In this document: piece after piece, positions 51,415-60,079 of the stretch
How the letters are laid out: the number at the start of each line of letters is the position of its first letter
Position numbering within the stretch: the first letter of the stretch is position 1
DNA from: Alcanivorax sp.
GTDB lineage: Bacteria; Pseudomonadota; Gammaproteobacteria; Pseudomonadales; Alcanivoracaceae
Direction: 5' to 3'
NCBI RefSeq assembly: GCF_014762765.1
Contig: NZ_JABURH010000186.1
Coordinates: forward strand, 1-64,000
Length of the DNA: 64,000 nt
Translations under genes and position numbers: made by a program
The notes under the pieces: model-generated
Told to the model about the DNA's origin: nothing
Seen by the model: only the letters and a program-made list of their open reading frames with translations
The model's database searches: none

Positions 51415-52042
51415 TCCCGCCTCCTTTGCCGTTGCCACACCGGGTCGGCAACAGGGGCTCGAGTACCGACAGGGCGTGGCCCTTCAGCAGGGGCTGTGCT
51501 TGCTCGGTAGGATGAATGCCATCATTCTGCAGCCACCCCTGCTCCACCACTCCTTCCAGAAAAAACGGGAACAACGGCACCTGTTTATCGTCAGATACCT
51601 GACGGAACTGTTGTTCGAACAGGCGGGTATACTGTTGCCCGTAATTGGGGGGAATACGCATGCCAAGCAATACCGGCGTGGCATCAGCCGCGCGGCTTTT
51701 TTCGATCATCTGCGCCAGATTGTTCGCCATAGCCACAGGGGACAAGCCACGCAGGCCATCATTGCCGCCAAGCTCAATGACCACGATCTGCGGTGCATGT
51801 TTGTGAAGCAATGCGGTCAACCGACTATTGCCCCCGGCGGTGGTTTCTCCACTGACCGAGGCATTGATCACGGGGAAATCACGGCAGCGCTGTTCCAGTT
51901 CTTCCTCCAGCAGGGCGACCCAGCCGTCAGATTTTTCAATACCGTAGGCGGCGCTGATACTATCGCCAAGAACCAGCACGCCCCCGGCCCGGGCAGACAG
52001 CGAGGCCACTGCCAGAAATGCCACTAAAAGAAGCCGAATCAT
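51407..52042 (-). CDS. tesA: Multifunctional acyl-CoA thioesterase I / lysophospholipase (arylesterase)
   Basis: A 211-residue periplasmic SGNH hydrolase with signal peptide ([18 protein letters not shown]). Block I is [12 protein letters not shown] (Ser nucleophile), block III is [11 protein letters not shown] (Gly/Asn), and block V is [12 protein letters not shown] (Asp and His). The track ORF's 172-residue N-terminal extension is antisense to ybbA and is rejected. Its ATG overlaps the ybbA ATG in opposite directions as CATG. The tesA/ybbA divergence is a known arrangement in E. coli. Confidence 0.95.
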   Translation of the reverse strand: MIRLLLVAFLAVASLSARAGGVLVLGDSISAAYGIEKSDGWVALLEEELEQRCRDFPVINASVSGETTAGGNSRLTALLHKHAPQIVVIELGGNDGLRGLSPVAMANNLAQMIEKSRAADATPVLLGMRIPPNYGQQYTRLFEQQFRQVSDDKQVPLFPFFLEGVVEQGWLQNDGIHPTEQAQPLLKGHALSVLEPLLPTRCGNGKGGGNV

Positions 52043-52718
52043 GAATACAAAGTCTCCCGTATTAAGCGCCCAAAACCTTGGCAAACGTGTACAGGGGCCG
52101 GAAGGTGGGCTGGATCTGCTGCAGGATATCACGCTGGCAGTGAATGCCGGTGACAGTCTGGCCATTACCGGGCCTTCTGGTTCCGGCAAATCCACATTGC
52201 TGTCCCTGCTGGCCGGGCTGGATGTGCCCACCAGCGGCGAGGTGCTGCTCGGGGATACCCCTTTCAGCAGCGGCAACGAGGACCAACGGGCCCGCCTGCG
52301 CGGCGAGCAATGCGGCTTTGTGTTCCAGCATTTCCAGCTGGTGGCGGATCTCACCGCCCAGGAAAACGTGATGCTGCCGCTGGAAATTCTTGGCCGTGGC
52401 AAGGCCCGCGATACCGCCCGGCACTGGCTGGGCCAGGTCGGGCTAGGCAAACGCTGCCACCACTTCCCCGCCCAGTTGTCCGGCGGTGAACAGCAGCGCG
52501 TTGCCCTGGCGCGGGCCTTCGCGGTAGCGCCTTCGTTGTTATTTGCTGATGAACCCACTGGCAGCCTGGATTACGCCAACGGTGAGCACGTGGCTGACCT
52601 GCTGTTTTCGCTGAACCAGGAACAGGGCACCGCCCTGGTGCTGGTGACCCACGACCAGACCCTGGCCCGCCGTTGCAGCCGCTCCATGTCGCTGGTGGAG
52701 GGCCGTCTTGGTGTTTAA
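52041..52718 (+). CDS. ybbA: ABC transporter ATP-binding protein YbbA
   Basis: A 225-residue ATPase of the MacB/LolD-like group. Walker A is GPSGSGKST, the Q-loop is [11 protein letters not shown], the signature is LSGGEQQR, Walker B is [12 protein letters not shown], and the H-loop is VTHDQTLA. It pairs with the large FtsX-type permease that follows (11-base overlap). Together they likely act on lipids or lipoproteins in the envelope or assist the neighbouring TesA; the function of YbbAP is not well defined. The upstream RBS would lie in the tesA coding region. Confidence 0.95.
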   Translation: MNTKSPVLSAQNLGKRVQGPEGGLDLLQDITLAVNAGDSLAITGPSGSGKSTLLSLLAGLDVPTSGEVLLGDTPFSSGNEDQRARLRGEQCGFVFQHFQLVADLTAQENVMLPLEILGRGKARDTARHWLGQVGLGKRCHHFPAQLSGGEQQRVALARAFAVAPSLLFADEPTGSLDYANGEHVADLLFSLNQEQGTALVLVTHDQTLARRCSRSMSLVEGRLGV

Positions 52719-55128
52719 GGCCTGGCGCTCCCCCGCATTCCGCGTTCAAGCACTGGCAGTGCTGGTGGCAGCCTTTGCCATGACCGCCATGCTGATTCTC
52801 CGTGACACCGTGGATCAACGATTCAATCAGCGTACTGCCGTTGCCCTGGGCGCGGACCTGATCCTCGAAGGCACCCGTTTTCCGGAACCGGAACAGCGGC
52901 AACTGCTGGCAGAAGCTGAAGGAACCCGTCACACCGAAAGCGTCACGTTTTCCAGTGTGCTGATAAATGATGAAACCTTCCTGTTGGCCAGTATCCGTGC
53001 GGTTTCTGCCGGTTTCCCGCTCTACGGCGAAATCCGGATCAGTGATGGACGTTTTGCCGACCCCTATGCGGTGAACCATGGTCCTGAACCCGGGCATGTC
53101 TGGATTGCCGGCACCGGGCTGGACCGTCTGGGCCTGCAAACCGGCGAGTTCATTACCCTGGGTGAACGCAGCCTGTTGATCGACAAGGTGATCGTCCAGG
53201 AGCCGGACCAGCAGGCGGGTTTCTACAGCATGAATCCGCGTGCTCTGATCCATCTTGATGATCTGCCAGACACTGGAGTACTCGGTGAAGGCAGCCGCTA
53301 CCGGCATAGCCTGCTGGTAGCCGCCGACGATGCCCCCCGTCAGCGGCTGGAAGACCGCCTGACTCCAGGGCTGCGCCCGGATCAGGAGCTGGAAACATTG
53401 GCCAATACCGAACTGCGCAGCCGTGGGCCGGTGGAGCAGCTTTTCCTCTGGTCGCAACTGGCCGTGATGCTGGTGGTGCTGCTTTGCGCTGCAGCCATCT
53501 ACCTGACCTCCAACCATCGTGCCAGACACCAACAAACCCTCTGTGCGGTAATGAAAACCGTTGGTGCCAGGCAGACTACCATCGTTCGCCGCTTGTTGGG
53601 CGGTGATGCCCTGGCATTGCTGATCCCGACTCTGATCGGTATTGGTCTGGCCAGCGCGCTGGGCATTTATCTGATCGCGCTTATGGGAGGCGGTATGGCC
53701 TTTCCCGTTTCCGCTCCGCTGCTGGGGCTGATCGGCCCGGTGTTGCTATGGCTGGGATTTGCCGCACCGACGCTGTGGGCGCATCTGGGTCTGCCCGCCA
53801 CCGCCTTGCTGCAGCAGCGCGACAGCCAGCCCGGTCGCCAGCGCTGGACTCTGCTGATTGCCCTGCTCACGCCGATTCCACTTGCTGCACTGATGAGTGG
53901 CTCACTGGCCAGCCTGTGGCCCTTGCTGCTGCTTACCTTTGCCATCGCGGTGGGTTTGCCTTTACTGCTGTGGCCACTGGTATCACTGCTAGACCGCGCC
54001 AGCAGCAGGATCCCCCTGGCGGCGCGCCTGGCACTGCGGCGCCTGAGCCGGCGCAAGGCCACCACCCTGCCCCTGCTGGCGGCGCTAGTGGTGTCTTTGG
54101 CGGTACTATCCATGTCAATACAGACCGGCCGACAACTGTTGAACGACTGGCGCTCAACCCTGCCCGAGAATGCACCCAACTATTTTGTCATCAACCTGTT
54201 TGATCAGGATCTGGCACCCTTCAATGACTGGCTGGCCCAACACAACAGCGACAGTCAACCACTCTACCCGGTGGTACGTGCTCGGCTCACCTCCGTTAAC
54301 GGCGAACCGGTACGTGAAGCGGTCACCAAGGAAGAGGACCGGGGAGATCGGGCATTAAACCGGGATCTGTCTCTCACCGAAGCGGATGCCTTGCCCGACA
54401 GTAACGTGCTGCTGGAAGGCCGGTGGATCGAGCGACCCGGTGAGGTGACCGTGGAAAGCAAGCTGGCTGAATCCCTGGGGCTGAAACTTGGCGACCAGCT
54501 GACCTTTACTGGTGCTGCCACGCCCATTGAGGCGGAGATTGTCGGCTTGCGGGACGTAGACTGGGAGAGCTTTGCGCCCAACTTCTATTTCATGTTCTCC
54601 CCTGGCACCCTCGACGCCCAGAGCCGCACCTGGATTACCAGCTTTTATCTGGCAACCGAGAAAAGCAAGGAGCTGGGCAGTCTTGTACAGGAGTTCCCGC
54701 AGATCAGCCTGCTGGATGTGAATGCTATCCTTGCCACCCTGGAAGAGATTGTTGCCCAGGCCAGCCGGGCTGCGTTCTTCGTGGGGTTGCTGCTGATGCT
54801 GGCTGCCCTCCTGGTGCTGGCCGCCGCCCTGCTGGCCAGCGCCGACCAGATGCGCAAGGATAATCACCTGCTGGTGGTGATCGGCGCCCGCCAGAACCTG
54901 CTGCGGCGCACTGCGGCCCTGCAGGCCCTGTTCCTGATCGGCGGCGCGGCGCTGCTGGCCAATCTGATTCACGTCGCAGCGCTGTTTCCACTGGGGCAGA
55001 AGCTGTTTGATGGGGAATTGCCGTTGAGTCTGTGGCTGTTGCTTCCCTGGGGCGTCGCTGGGCTGCTGGTGCTGACGGCCCGCTTGGCACCGCCGTTGCG
55101 ACCAGCTGCCCGTGGAGGCAAGGCCTGA
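52708..55128 (+). CDS. ybbP: ABC transporter permease YbbP (FtsX family)
   Basis: An 806-residue FtsX-type permease. The N-terminal helix (VQALAVLVAAFAMTAMLILRD), a large periplasmic domain, and FtsX membrane blocks (LFLWSQLAVMLVVLLCAAAIYLTS ...; RAAFFVGLLLMLAALLVLAAALLASADQMRKDNHLLVVIGARQNLLRRTAALQ) are visible. The middle has a further four-helix group. Start is TTG at 52708 or GTG at 52711; GGAGGG lies upstream. Length and position match E. coli YbbP next to YbbA. Confidence 0.92.
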   Translation: MVFKAWRSPAFRVQALAVLVAAFAMTAMLILRDTVDQRFNQRTAVALGADLILEGTRFPEPEQRQLLAEAEGTRHTESVTFSSVLINDETFLLASIRAVSAGFPLYGEIRISDGRFADPYAVNHGPEPGHVWIAGTGLDRLGLQTGEFITLGERSLLIDKVIVQEPDQQAGFYSMNPRALIHLDDLPDTGVLGEGSRYRHSLLVAADDAPRQRLEDRLTPGLRPDQELETLANTELRSRGPVEQLFLWSQLAVMLVVLLCAAAIYLTSNHRARHQQTLCAVMKTVGARQTTIVRRLLGGDALALLIPTLIGIGLASALGIYLIALMGGGMAFPVSAPLLGLIGPVLLWLGFAAPTLWAHLGLPATALLQQRDSQPGRQRWTLLIALLTPIPLAALMSGSLASLWPLLLLTFAIAVGLPLLLWPLVSLLDRASSRIPLAARLALRRLSRRKATTLPLLAALVVSLAVLSMSIQTGRQLLNDWRSTLPENAPNYFVINLFDQDLAPFNDWLAQHNSDSQPLYPVVRARLTSVNGEPVREAVTKEEDRGDRALNRDLSLTEADALPDSNVLLEGRWIERPGEVTVESKLAESLGLKLGDQLTFTGAATPIEAEIVGLRDVDWESFAPNFYFMFSPGTLDAQSRTWITSFYLATEKSKELGSLVQEFPQISLLDVNAILATLEEIVAQASRAAFFVGLLLMLAALLVLAAALLASADQMRKDNHLLVVIGARQNLLRRTAALQALFLIGGAALLANLIHVAALFPLGQKLFDGELPLSLWLLLPWGVAGLLVLTARLAPPLRPAARGGKA

Positions 55129-55160
55129 CGCAGGCAATTAGGGTGACCTCATAGGGTGGA

Positions 55161-56348
55161 TTAGCGTTCCGCTCCTTTCCTGAACCACAGGAAAACGACC
55201 AGCGCTGCAATGCTGCTGCCCGCCATCAGCAGGGTCATGGGTACCGGGGTGCCATCGTGCCAGGTTCCCAGTATCGTCCCAATCAAACCGGCCAACAGGA
55301 ATTGTAGGGTGCCATTCAGGCCAGTAGCTGCTCCGCTGTCCCGATCGAACAGGCTCAGGAAACCGGCGATGCCGTTGGGGATCACCAGTGCCACCATCCC
55401 CGCCATTGTCATGATCAACGGCACCACCGCCCACAAAACGAGGCTGTCTGTCAGCGTCAGTGCCAACAAGGCCACTCCGGCCAGAGCCTGCAGGATCAGG
55501 CCCGCCCGCATGATGTCCGCACTGGCGTAACGACGCAGCAACACCACATTCAGCCGGTTCAGACCGAGCATGGTCACCACATTGGCACCGAAATAGAGCG
55601 GGAATCGCTCGGGACTGATCCCGAAATGCTCCATGTACAGGAAGGCAGCATCGGTAATAAAGACAAACAAGGCCGAGAACGCCAGCGCATTGGCCAGAAT
55701 AAAGCCCATGGCCGGACGATTTCTTAGCACCCGACCATAGGCGTTAAACAGCCGATGCCACAGCAGCTCGTTGTCTTGGCATTGAGGCACAGTGGGCAGC
55801 GGGAAGCGAACCAGCAGCATCAGCATCACCCCGTAGCCGGCCAGCATGAAGAAAATGCTCTGCCAACCTGCAACGTTAAGTAATACCACGCCGACTGCCG
55901 GGGCCAGCAGCGGTGCAATCAGCATGACCAGGCCGATGCTTGTCAGGACGTTGGCAGCCTGCTGGCCGGTAAAATGGTCCCGTACCGAAGCGGCAGCAAT
56001 CACAACGGAGGCACCGCCACCCACTGCCTGCAGAAAACGCAGCACGTACAGCGCTTGAATATCACGACTGAAAGGAATCAGCAGGCTGGCGGCGATAAAC
56101 AGCAACAACCCAGTATAGGCCACCGGTTTACGGCCAAAATGATCCGACAGCGGGCCACCCAACCACTGGCCCAGCGCCACACCAAGCACATAGATGCTGA
56201 CCGAGATCTCCACATCATGTATCGGCACGACAAAGTGCTCGGACATGGCAAGCAGCGCCGGCAGGTAGGTATCAATGGCCAGCGGGCCCAGAGCAACCAG
56301 TGTGCCGAGCAATAACGCCAGTCGGCGCGGAGAGATTGGGGCTTGCAT
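55161..56348 (-). CDS. Bcr/CflA-family MFS drug exporter
   Basis: A 395-residue MFS transporter with twelve membrane helices. Bcr/CflA features are LGPLAIDTYLPALLAMSEHF near the N-terminus, GQWLGGPLSDHFGRKPVAYTGL (motif A), and LRFLQAVGGGASVVIAAASVRDHF. Members export bicyclomycin, sulfonamides or similar compounds; the substrate here is unknown. It is monocistronic and convergent with ybbP. Confidence 0.93.
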   Translation of the reverse strand: MQAPISPRRLALLLGTLVALGPLAIDTYLPALLAMSEHFVVPIHDVEISVSIYVLGVALGQWLGGPLSDHFGRKPVAYTGLLLFIAASLLIPFSRDIQALYVLRFLQAVGGGASVVIAAASVRDHFTGQQAANVLTSIGLVMLIAPLLAPAVGVVLLNVAGWQSIFFMLAGYGVMLMLLVRFPLPTVPQCQDNELLWHRLFNAYGRVLRNRPAMGFILANALAFSALFVFITDAAFLYMEHFGISPERFPLYFGANVVTMLGLNRLNVVLLRRYASADIMRAGLILQALAGVALLALTLTDSLVLWAVVPLIMTMAGMVALVIPNGIAGFLSLFDRDSGAATGLNGTLQFLLAGLIGTILGTWHDGTPVPMTLLMAGSSIAALVVFLWFRKGAER

Positions 56349-56671
56349 GCAACGTCCAGTCAGGCTGTGAGGAGTGGATGTTAACCCATGTCCTCGCAGG
56401 CTTCAGTGATTTTATGAACCAGATTCATTTTTGGTTGTTAAAAACGGGTTGCGGCCACCGGGCTGTCCTGTGACCATTAGCCGCTTTGGTGGGTTACCAA
56501 ACAGGCTCACCGATGGGTTTCAGACACGCTATGGATGCCAGCGATGACAGCATTGCCAACGGACCGGGACAGGTCCCCCGCTGCCCCCTTGCGAATGCAT
56601 TCAGCAATTCGCCCCACTTATCCTGTTAGTACTGCTTGCCCGGCTCCCCATCATTACCAAACGGAAACTGC
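56349..56671. other. Divergent intergenic region, no gene seen
   Basis: This 323-base stretch separates the minus-strand exporter and the plus-strand antiporter, so it must hold both promoters. I see a GGGACAGGTCCC palindrome but no convincing gene or RNA. The first part is AT-richer (TTTTTGGTTGTTAAAAACGG) and is the likelier promoter site. Confidence 0.5.
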
Positions 56672-58564
56672 ATGGATTTAGAGATTGCTTACCAATTGGC
56701 CATCATCACCGTTGTGGCCTTCCTCTGTCAGTGGGTTTCCTGGCGTATCAAGCTGCCTGCCATTCTTCCCCTATTGCTGACAGGGCTGGCACTGGGGCCA
56801 CTCACCGGCGTGCTACAACCCAAAGAACTGCTGGGCGATCTGCTTCTTCCTGGCGTTTCGCTGGCGGTATCCATCATTCTTTTTGAAGGGGCCATGACCC
56901 TTCGTTTCGATGAAATTCGCGGTCTGGAGAAAACGGTTCGCCGCCTGGTCACCTGGGGCGCGCTGGTCACCTGGTCCATTGTGGCCATTTCCGCATGGTG
57001 GCTGCTGAAACTGTCGTTTGACCTGGCCCTGCTGTTTGGCGCTCTCGTAGTGGTCACCGGGCCTACCGTGATCGTGCCATTGTTGCGCAGCGTACGCCCG
57101 GTGAGCAGCGTGGCACGGCTGCTGCGCTGGGAAGGCATCGTAATTGACCCGCTGGGCGCCATTTTTGCGGTACTGGCCTATGAGCTGGTGGTGGCCAGTG
57201 GCCAGGAAGGAGCCCTGCTCCACACCCTGTGGCTGTTTATCCAGACCATTACCGTGGGCACCGCCATCGGGGTTGTGGTTGCCATGGCACTGGCGGCGCT
57301 GCTGCGTCGGCATCTGGTGCCGGAATATCTGCGCAGCTTTCTGGTGCTATCTCTGGTAATCGGCGAATTCGTGCTTGCCAACGCACTCAGTGAGGAATCC
57401 GGCCTGGTGGCCGTCACCGCCACCGGCATCGTGCTGGCCAACCTGAAGGGAGTGCGGACCAACGACATCCTTCACTTCAAGGAAAACCTATCTGTCATTC
57501 TGATTTCCGGCCTGTTTATTGTGCTGGCCGCGCGACTGGAAATGCAGGAGCTGCAGCAGCTTGGGCTGATGGCACTGGTGCTGCTGGCAATTATCCAGCT
57601 GGTGGCCCGCCCTGCCTCGGTGCTGGTGGCAACCCTTGGCTCCAATCTGAACTGGCGGGAAAAATCCCTGCTCGCCTGGATCGCTCCCCGTGGCATTGTG
57701 GCCGCTGCCATTTCTGCCCTGTTTGCCGAACGGTTGTTGCAAAACGGGGTGGCCGGAGCGGAAATGCTGGTGCCCCTCACATTCATGGTCATCATTGGCA
57801 CGGTGGCCCTGCAAAGCCTGACTGCCCGGCCGCTGGCACGGTTACTGAAAGTCGCCGAGCCGGCACCGCGAGGTTTCCTGATTGTGGGAGCCAACCCGGT
57901 GGCCCGGGCCATTGGTTCATCCCTGCAGAAAAACCAGTTCCCGGTGATGGTTACCGATTCCAGCTGGGAGTCCATCCGCCTGGCGCGCATGGAAGGCCTG
58001 AGCACCTTCTATGGTAATCCGGTCTCCCAACATGCAGACCAATATATGGACCTGGTTGGCTACGGCAAATTGCTGGGACTGAGCCCACGGCGAGAGCTGA
58101 ACACCATGGCCACCATGCGCTATCGACTGGAGTTCGGTGAGCCGAATATTTTCAGCTTGCCTACCCAGCGCAGCGACAAGGAAGTGAAACATGAAGTGGC
58201 CCCTGAACACCGTGGTGCCACTCTGTTCGGTGCGGAAATGACCTATGCACGCCTGGCCAGCCTGTTAAGCCAGGGGGCTGAAATCCGCAAGACCCGGCTC
58301 ACTGAAGAATTCGATTTCAACACCTACCTGCAAACCCCTCACCGCCGGGTATGGCCCCTGTTTGCCATTGATACCCGTGATCGCATTTATGTGTTCAGCG
58401 AGGAGAGTCAGCCAGCCCCCAAGGCAGGTTGGCATGTGCTTGGCCTGATCAAGGAAGATGCCGCCAAGGAAGAGGCCCGCACAGAGGCACGCGCTGAAGC
58501 GGCCGCGGAGAAAGTGGCAGCGGATAAACAGAAAGGCACCGACAAGGGAAACAAGAAAGGCTGA
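56672..58564 (+). CDS. NhaP-type cation:proton antiporter (CPA1) with C-terminal TrkA-N-like domain
   Basis: A 630-residue CPA1 antiporter with about twelve membrane helices. Family blocks are AILPLLLTGLALGPL, FEGAMTLRFDEIRGLEKTVRRLVTWGALVTW, GPTVIVPLLRSV and EGIVIDPLGAIFAVLAYELV, which carries the Asp of the ion site. The C-terminal part (GFLIVGANPVARAIGSSLQKNQFPVMVTDSS) is a Rossmann-like TrkA-N domain, then a charged tail. It should exchange Na+ or K+ for H+. I start it at ATG 56672; the 12 extra residues of the track ORF are not needed. Confidence 0.91.
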   Translation: MDLEIAYQLAIITVVAFLCQWVSWRIKLPAILPLLLTGLALGPLTGVLQPKELLGDLLLPGVSLAVSIILFEGAMTLRFDEIRGLEKTVRRLVTWGALVTWSIVAISAWWLLKLSFDLALLFGALVVVTGPTVIVPLLRSVRPVSSVARLLRWEGIVIDPLGAIFAVLAYELVVASGQEGALLHTLWLFIQTITVGTAIGVVVAMALAALLRRHLVPEYLRSFLVLSLVIGEFVLANALSEESGLVAVTATGIVLANLKGVRTNDILHFKENLSVILISGLFIVLAARLEMQELQQLGLMALVLLAIIQLVARPASVLVATLGSNLNWREKSLLAWIAPRGIVAAAISALFAERLLQNGVAGAEMLVPLTFMVIIGTVALQSLTARPLARLLKVAEPAPRGFLIVGANPVARAIGSSLQKNQFPVMVTDSSWESIRLARMEGLSTFYGNPVSQHADQYMDLVGYGKLLGLSPRRELNTMATMRYRLEFGEPNIFSLPTQRSDKEVKHEVAPEHRGATLFGAEMTYARLASLLSQGAEIRKTRLTEEFDFNTYLQTPHRRVWPLFAIDTRDRIYVFSEESQPAPKAGWHVLGLIKEDAAKEEARTEARAEAAAEKVAADKQKGTDKGNKKG

Positions 58565-58571
58565 GCCGGAA

Positions 58572-58994
58572 TTAGCCCGCGCGCCCTGTGTCATCGACAA
58601 AGGTGTCGATCAGCCCGCAGACCCGGCCATCATCCAGCCGGCGGTCCGGGCTGGTTTGCCATTCGGCCATCGCGGTACGCATTCTCTGGCTGAGAGATTT
58701 CAGCTCCGAAATTTGCGTCTCCACCTGCTCCAGGCGGGTCTCAATAAGCATACGGACCTGGCCACAAGGTGATTCGCCATGCCGCGATGCATCTGCCAGC
58801 GACTGAATATCCGTTAGTGTAAAGCCCAGATGCCGAGCCTTCAGGGCAAAGCGCAGCAGCCGTAAATCCGTATTTCCGTATCGACGATAGCCGTTATTGG
58901 GATCTCTTGCCGGCTGCAGGAGGCCAATGTCGGTGTAGTGTCGAACCGTTTCGGTGGTGGTTCCCGCCTTGCGGGCCAGATCGGAAACGCGCAT
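58572..58994 (-). CDS. MerR-family transcriptional regulator
   Basis: A 140-residue MerR regulator. I start it at the ATG at 58994 (MRVSDLARKAGTTTETVRHYTDIGLL), the family N-terminus; the track ORF's 81 extra residues are from the upstream gene in another frame. HTH (VSDLARKAGTTTETVRHYTDIGLLQPARDPNNGYRRY) and the dimer helix (VRMLIETRLEQVETQISELKSL) are clear. Cysteines at SPCGQ and GRVCGLI suggest metal or redox sensing, as in CueR/ZntR/CadR types. It begins 1 base after the secreted-protein gene and is convergent with the antiporter gene. Its target is unknown. Confidence 0.85.
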   Translation of the reverse strand: MRVSDLARKAGTTTETVRHYTDIGLLQPARDPNNGYRRYGNTDLRLLRFALKARHLGFTLTDIQSLADASRHGESPCGQVRMLIETRLEQVETQISELKSLSQRMRTAMAEWQTSPDRRLDDGRVCGLIDTFVDDTGRAG

Positions 58995-58995
58995 A

Positions 58996-59937
58996 TCATT
59001 TCTCTCCCGGCTCAGCCCAGGGTTGGTAGACAGCAGGCATCGAGACATCCTGCTGCTGGTAATAACTGTGGATGGCAGCCGCCAGGTCATCCGCACCCAA
59101 GGCGGCAGACAGCGTATCCAGAAAGGTCGTCCCTTGTTGTGGGACAGCCAGAAAACACTGTAAGGCAACGTCAGCGAGCAGGCGGTTGTCCGGGTAGCGC
59201 TGCCAGGCCTGCCGCAACGAGTCATCGACCCAACCACATCGCTGATGGCTCAGTGCCGACCGCCCTTCCAGCCACCAGAGATAAGGGTCGTCGCCGAGAG
59301 CCCCGTGCAATCCAGCACTGATTTTGCGGTAATGATTCTGGTCAGTTCCCATGAAGGTTTTTTCCAGCTGCCATAGAGCTGGCTTTTCTGTGGCTTGCTG
59401 GGCGTGCAGGGCTTGAGCTTCGCAGGGCTCGCCGCTGCACTGGGCCAGCCACAGTGCCAGCAAGCTCGGTTGGCCTTGTGCCAGAGCAACAAGTCTGGGC
59501 GAGTCGGGATGATCCCGCAGCATAGTCAGGAATGCCTTACCGTCCGGTTGGTTGAACCGGTCACCGTAAGCAACCAGCTTGCTCAGCTGCAGGCCGCTGC
59601 TGTAGTCGTACCACTCGGTCAGCCGATAATGGGCGCCGGCTTCGCCCTCTAGGCGCAGAAAACCCACGCCACCGCCAGAAAAATGGAGCCGGATACGGGC
59701 AGCAAAACGCTTGTCATTTTCATTGAACCCGGTAACAGCAAATTGATCGATATTGACGTCCTGCACCCAACGGGCAAGCACTCTATCGGGAATGGGTAGT
59801 AACGCCTGCCTGGACAGCACCGGTTTGAGCGAGCCACTGGCCAGATCCGCTCGCAGGGCCTGCAGTGTGCTGCTGTCAGCAACTGCAGCTGATGCGAGGA
59901 AGACAAACAACAACGCAGCTAAAAAACGGTAACCCAT
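58996..59937 (-). CDS. Secreted protein of unknown function
   Basis: A 313-residue protein with an N-terminal signal peptide (FLAALLFVFLASAAVADSS). The mature part has no domain I recognise. It contains four cysteines (CSGEPC, RCGW, LQCFLAV) that might form disulfides. The C-terminal half looks helical, TPR-like (GWVDDSLRQAWQRYPDNRLLADVALQCFLAV). The start at 59937 is preferred because GAGG lies 6 bases upstream; the track start is four codons earlier. It is immediately upstream of the MerR gene (TGATATG), so the pair may form an operon. Confidence 0.75.
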   Translation of the reverse strand: MGYRFLAALLFVFLASAAVADSSTLQALRADLASGSLKPVLSRQALLPIPDRVLARWVQDVNIDQFAVTGFNENDKRFAARIRLHFSGGGVGFLRLEGEAGAHYRLTEWYDYSSGLQLSKLVAYGDRFNQPDGKAFLTMLRDHPDSPRLVALAQGQPSLLALWLAQCSGEPCEAQALHAQQATEKPALWQLEKTFMGTDQNHYRKISAGLHGALGDDPYLWWLEGRSALSHQRCGWVDDSLRQAWQRYPDNRLLADVALQCFLAVPQQGTTFLDTLSAALGADDLAAAIHSYYQQQDVSMPAVYQPWAEPGEK

Positions 59938-60079
59938 ACGAAACCTCATTCAATGCCGCACAGACTAGGCAAAAAAGCGATGAGGCGCTACAAATTGGCG
60001 TATTCCAGGAGTCATTAGACACAGATGCCCACAAGGCTTTTCTTTAACCGATGGGCGTTGCTTTTCAAAATGACTGTCT

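Noticed and set aside
52043-52558. 172-residue N-terminal extension of the tesA ORF
   Set aside because: Lies antisense to ybbA; the signal peptide after the ATG at 52042 fixes the TesA start.
58995-59237. 81-residue N-terminal extension of the MerR regulator
   Set aside because: MerR proteins start with the HTH; the extension lies inside the secreted-protein gene.
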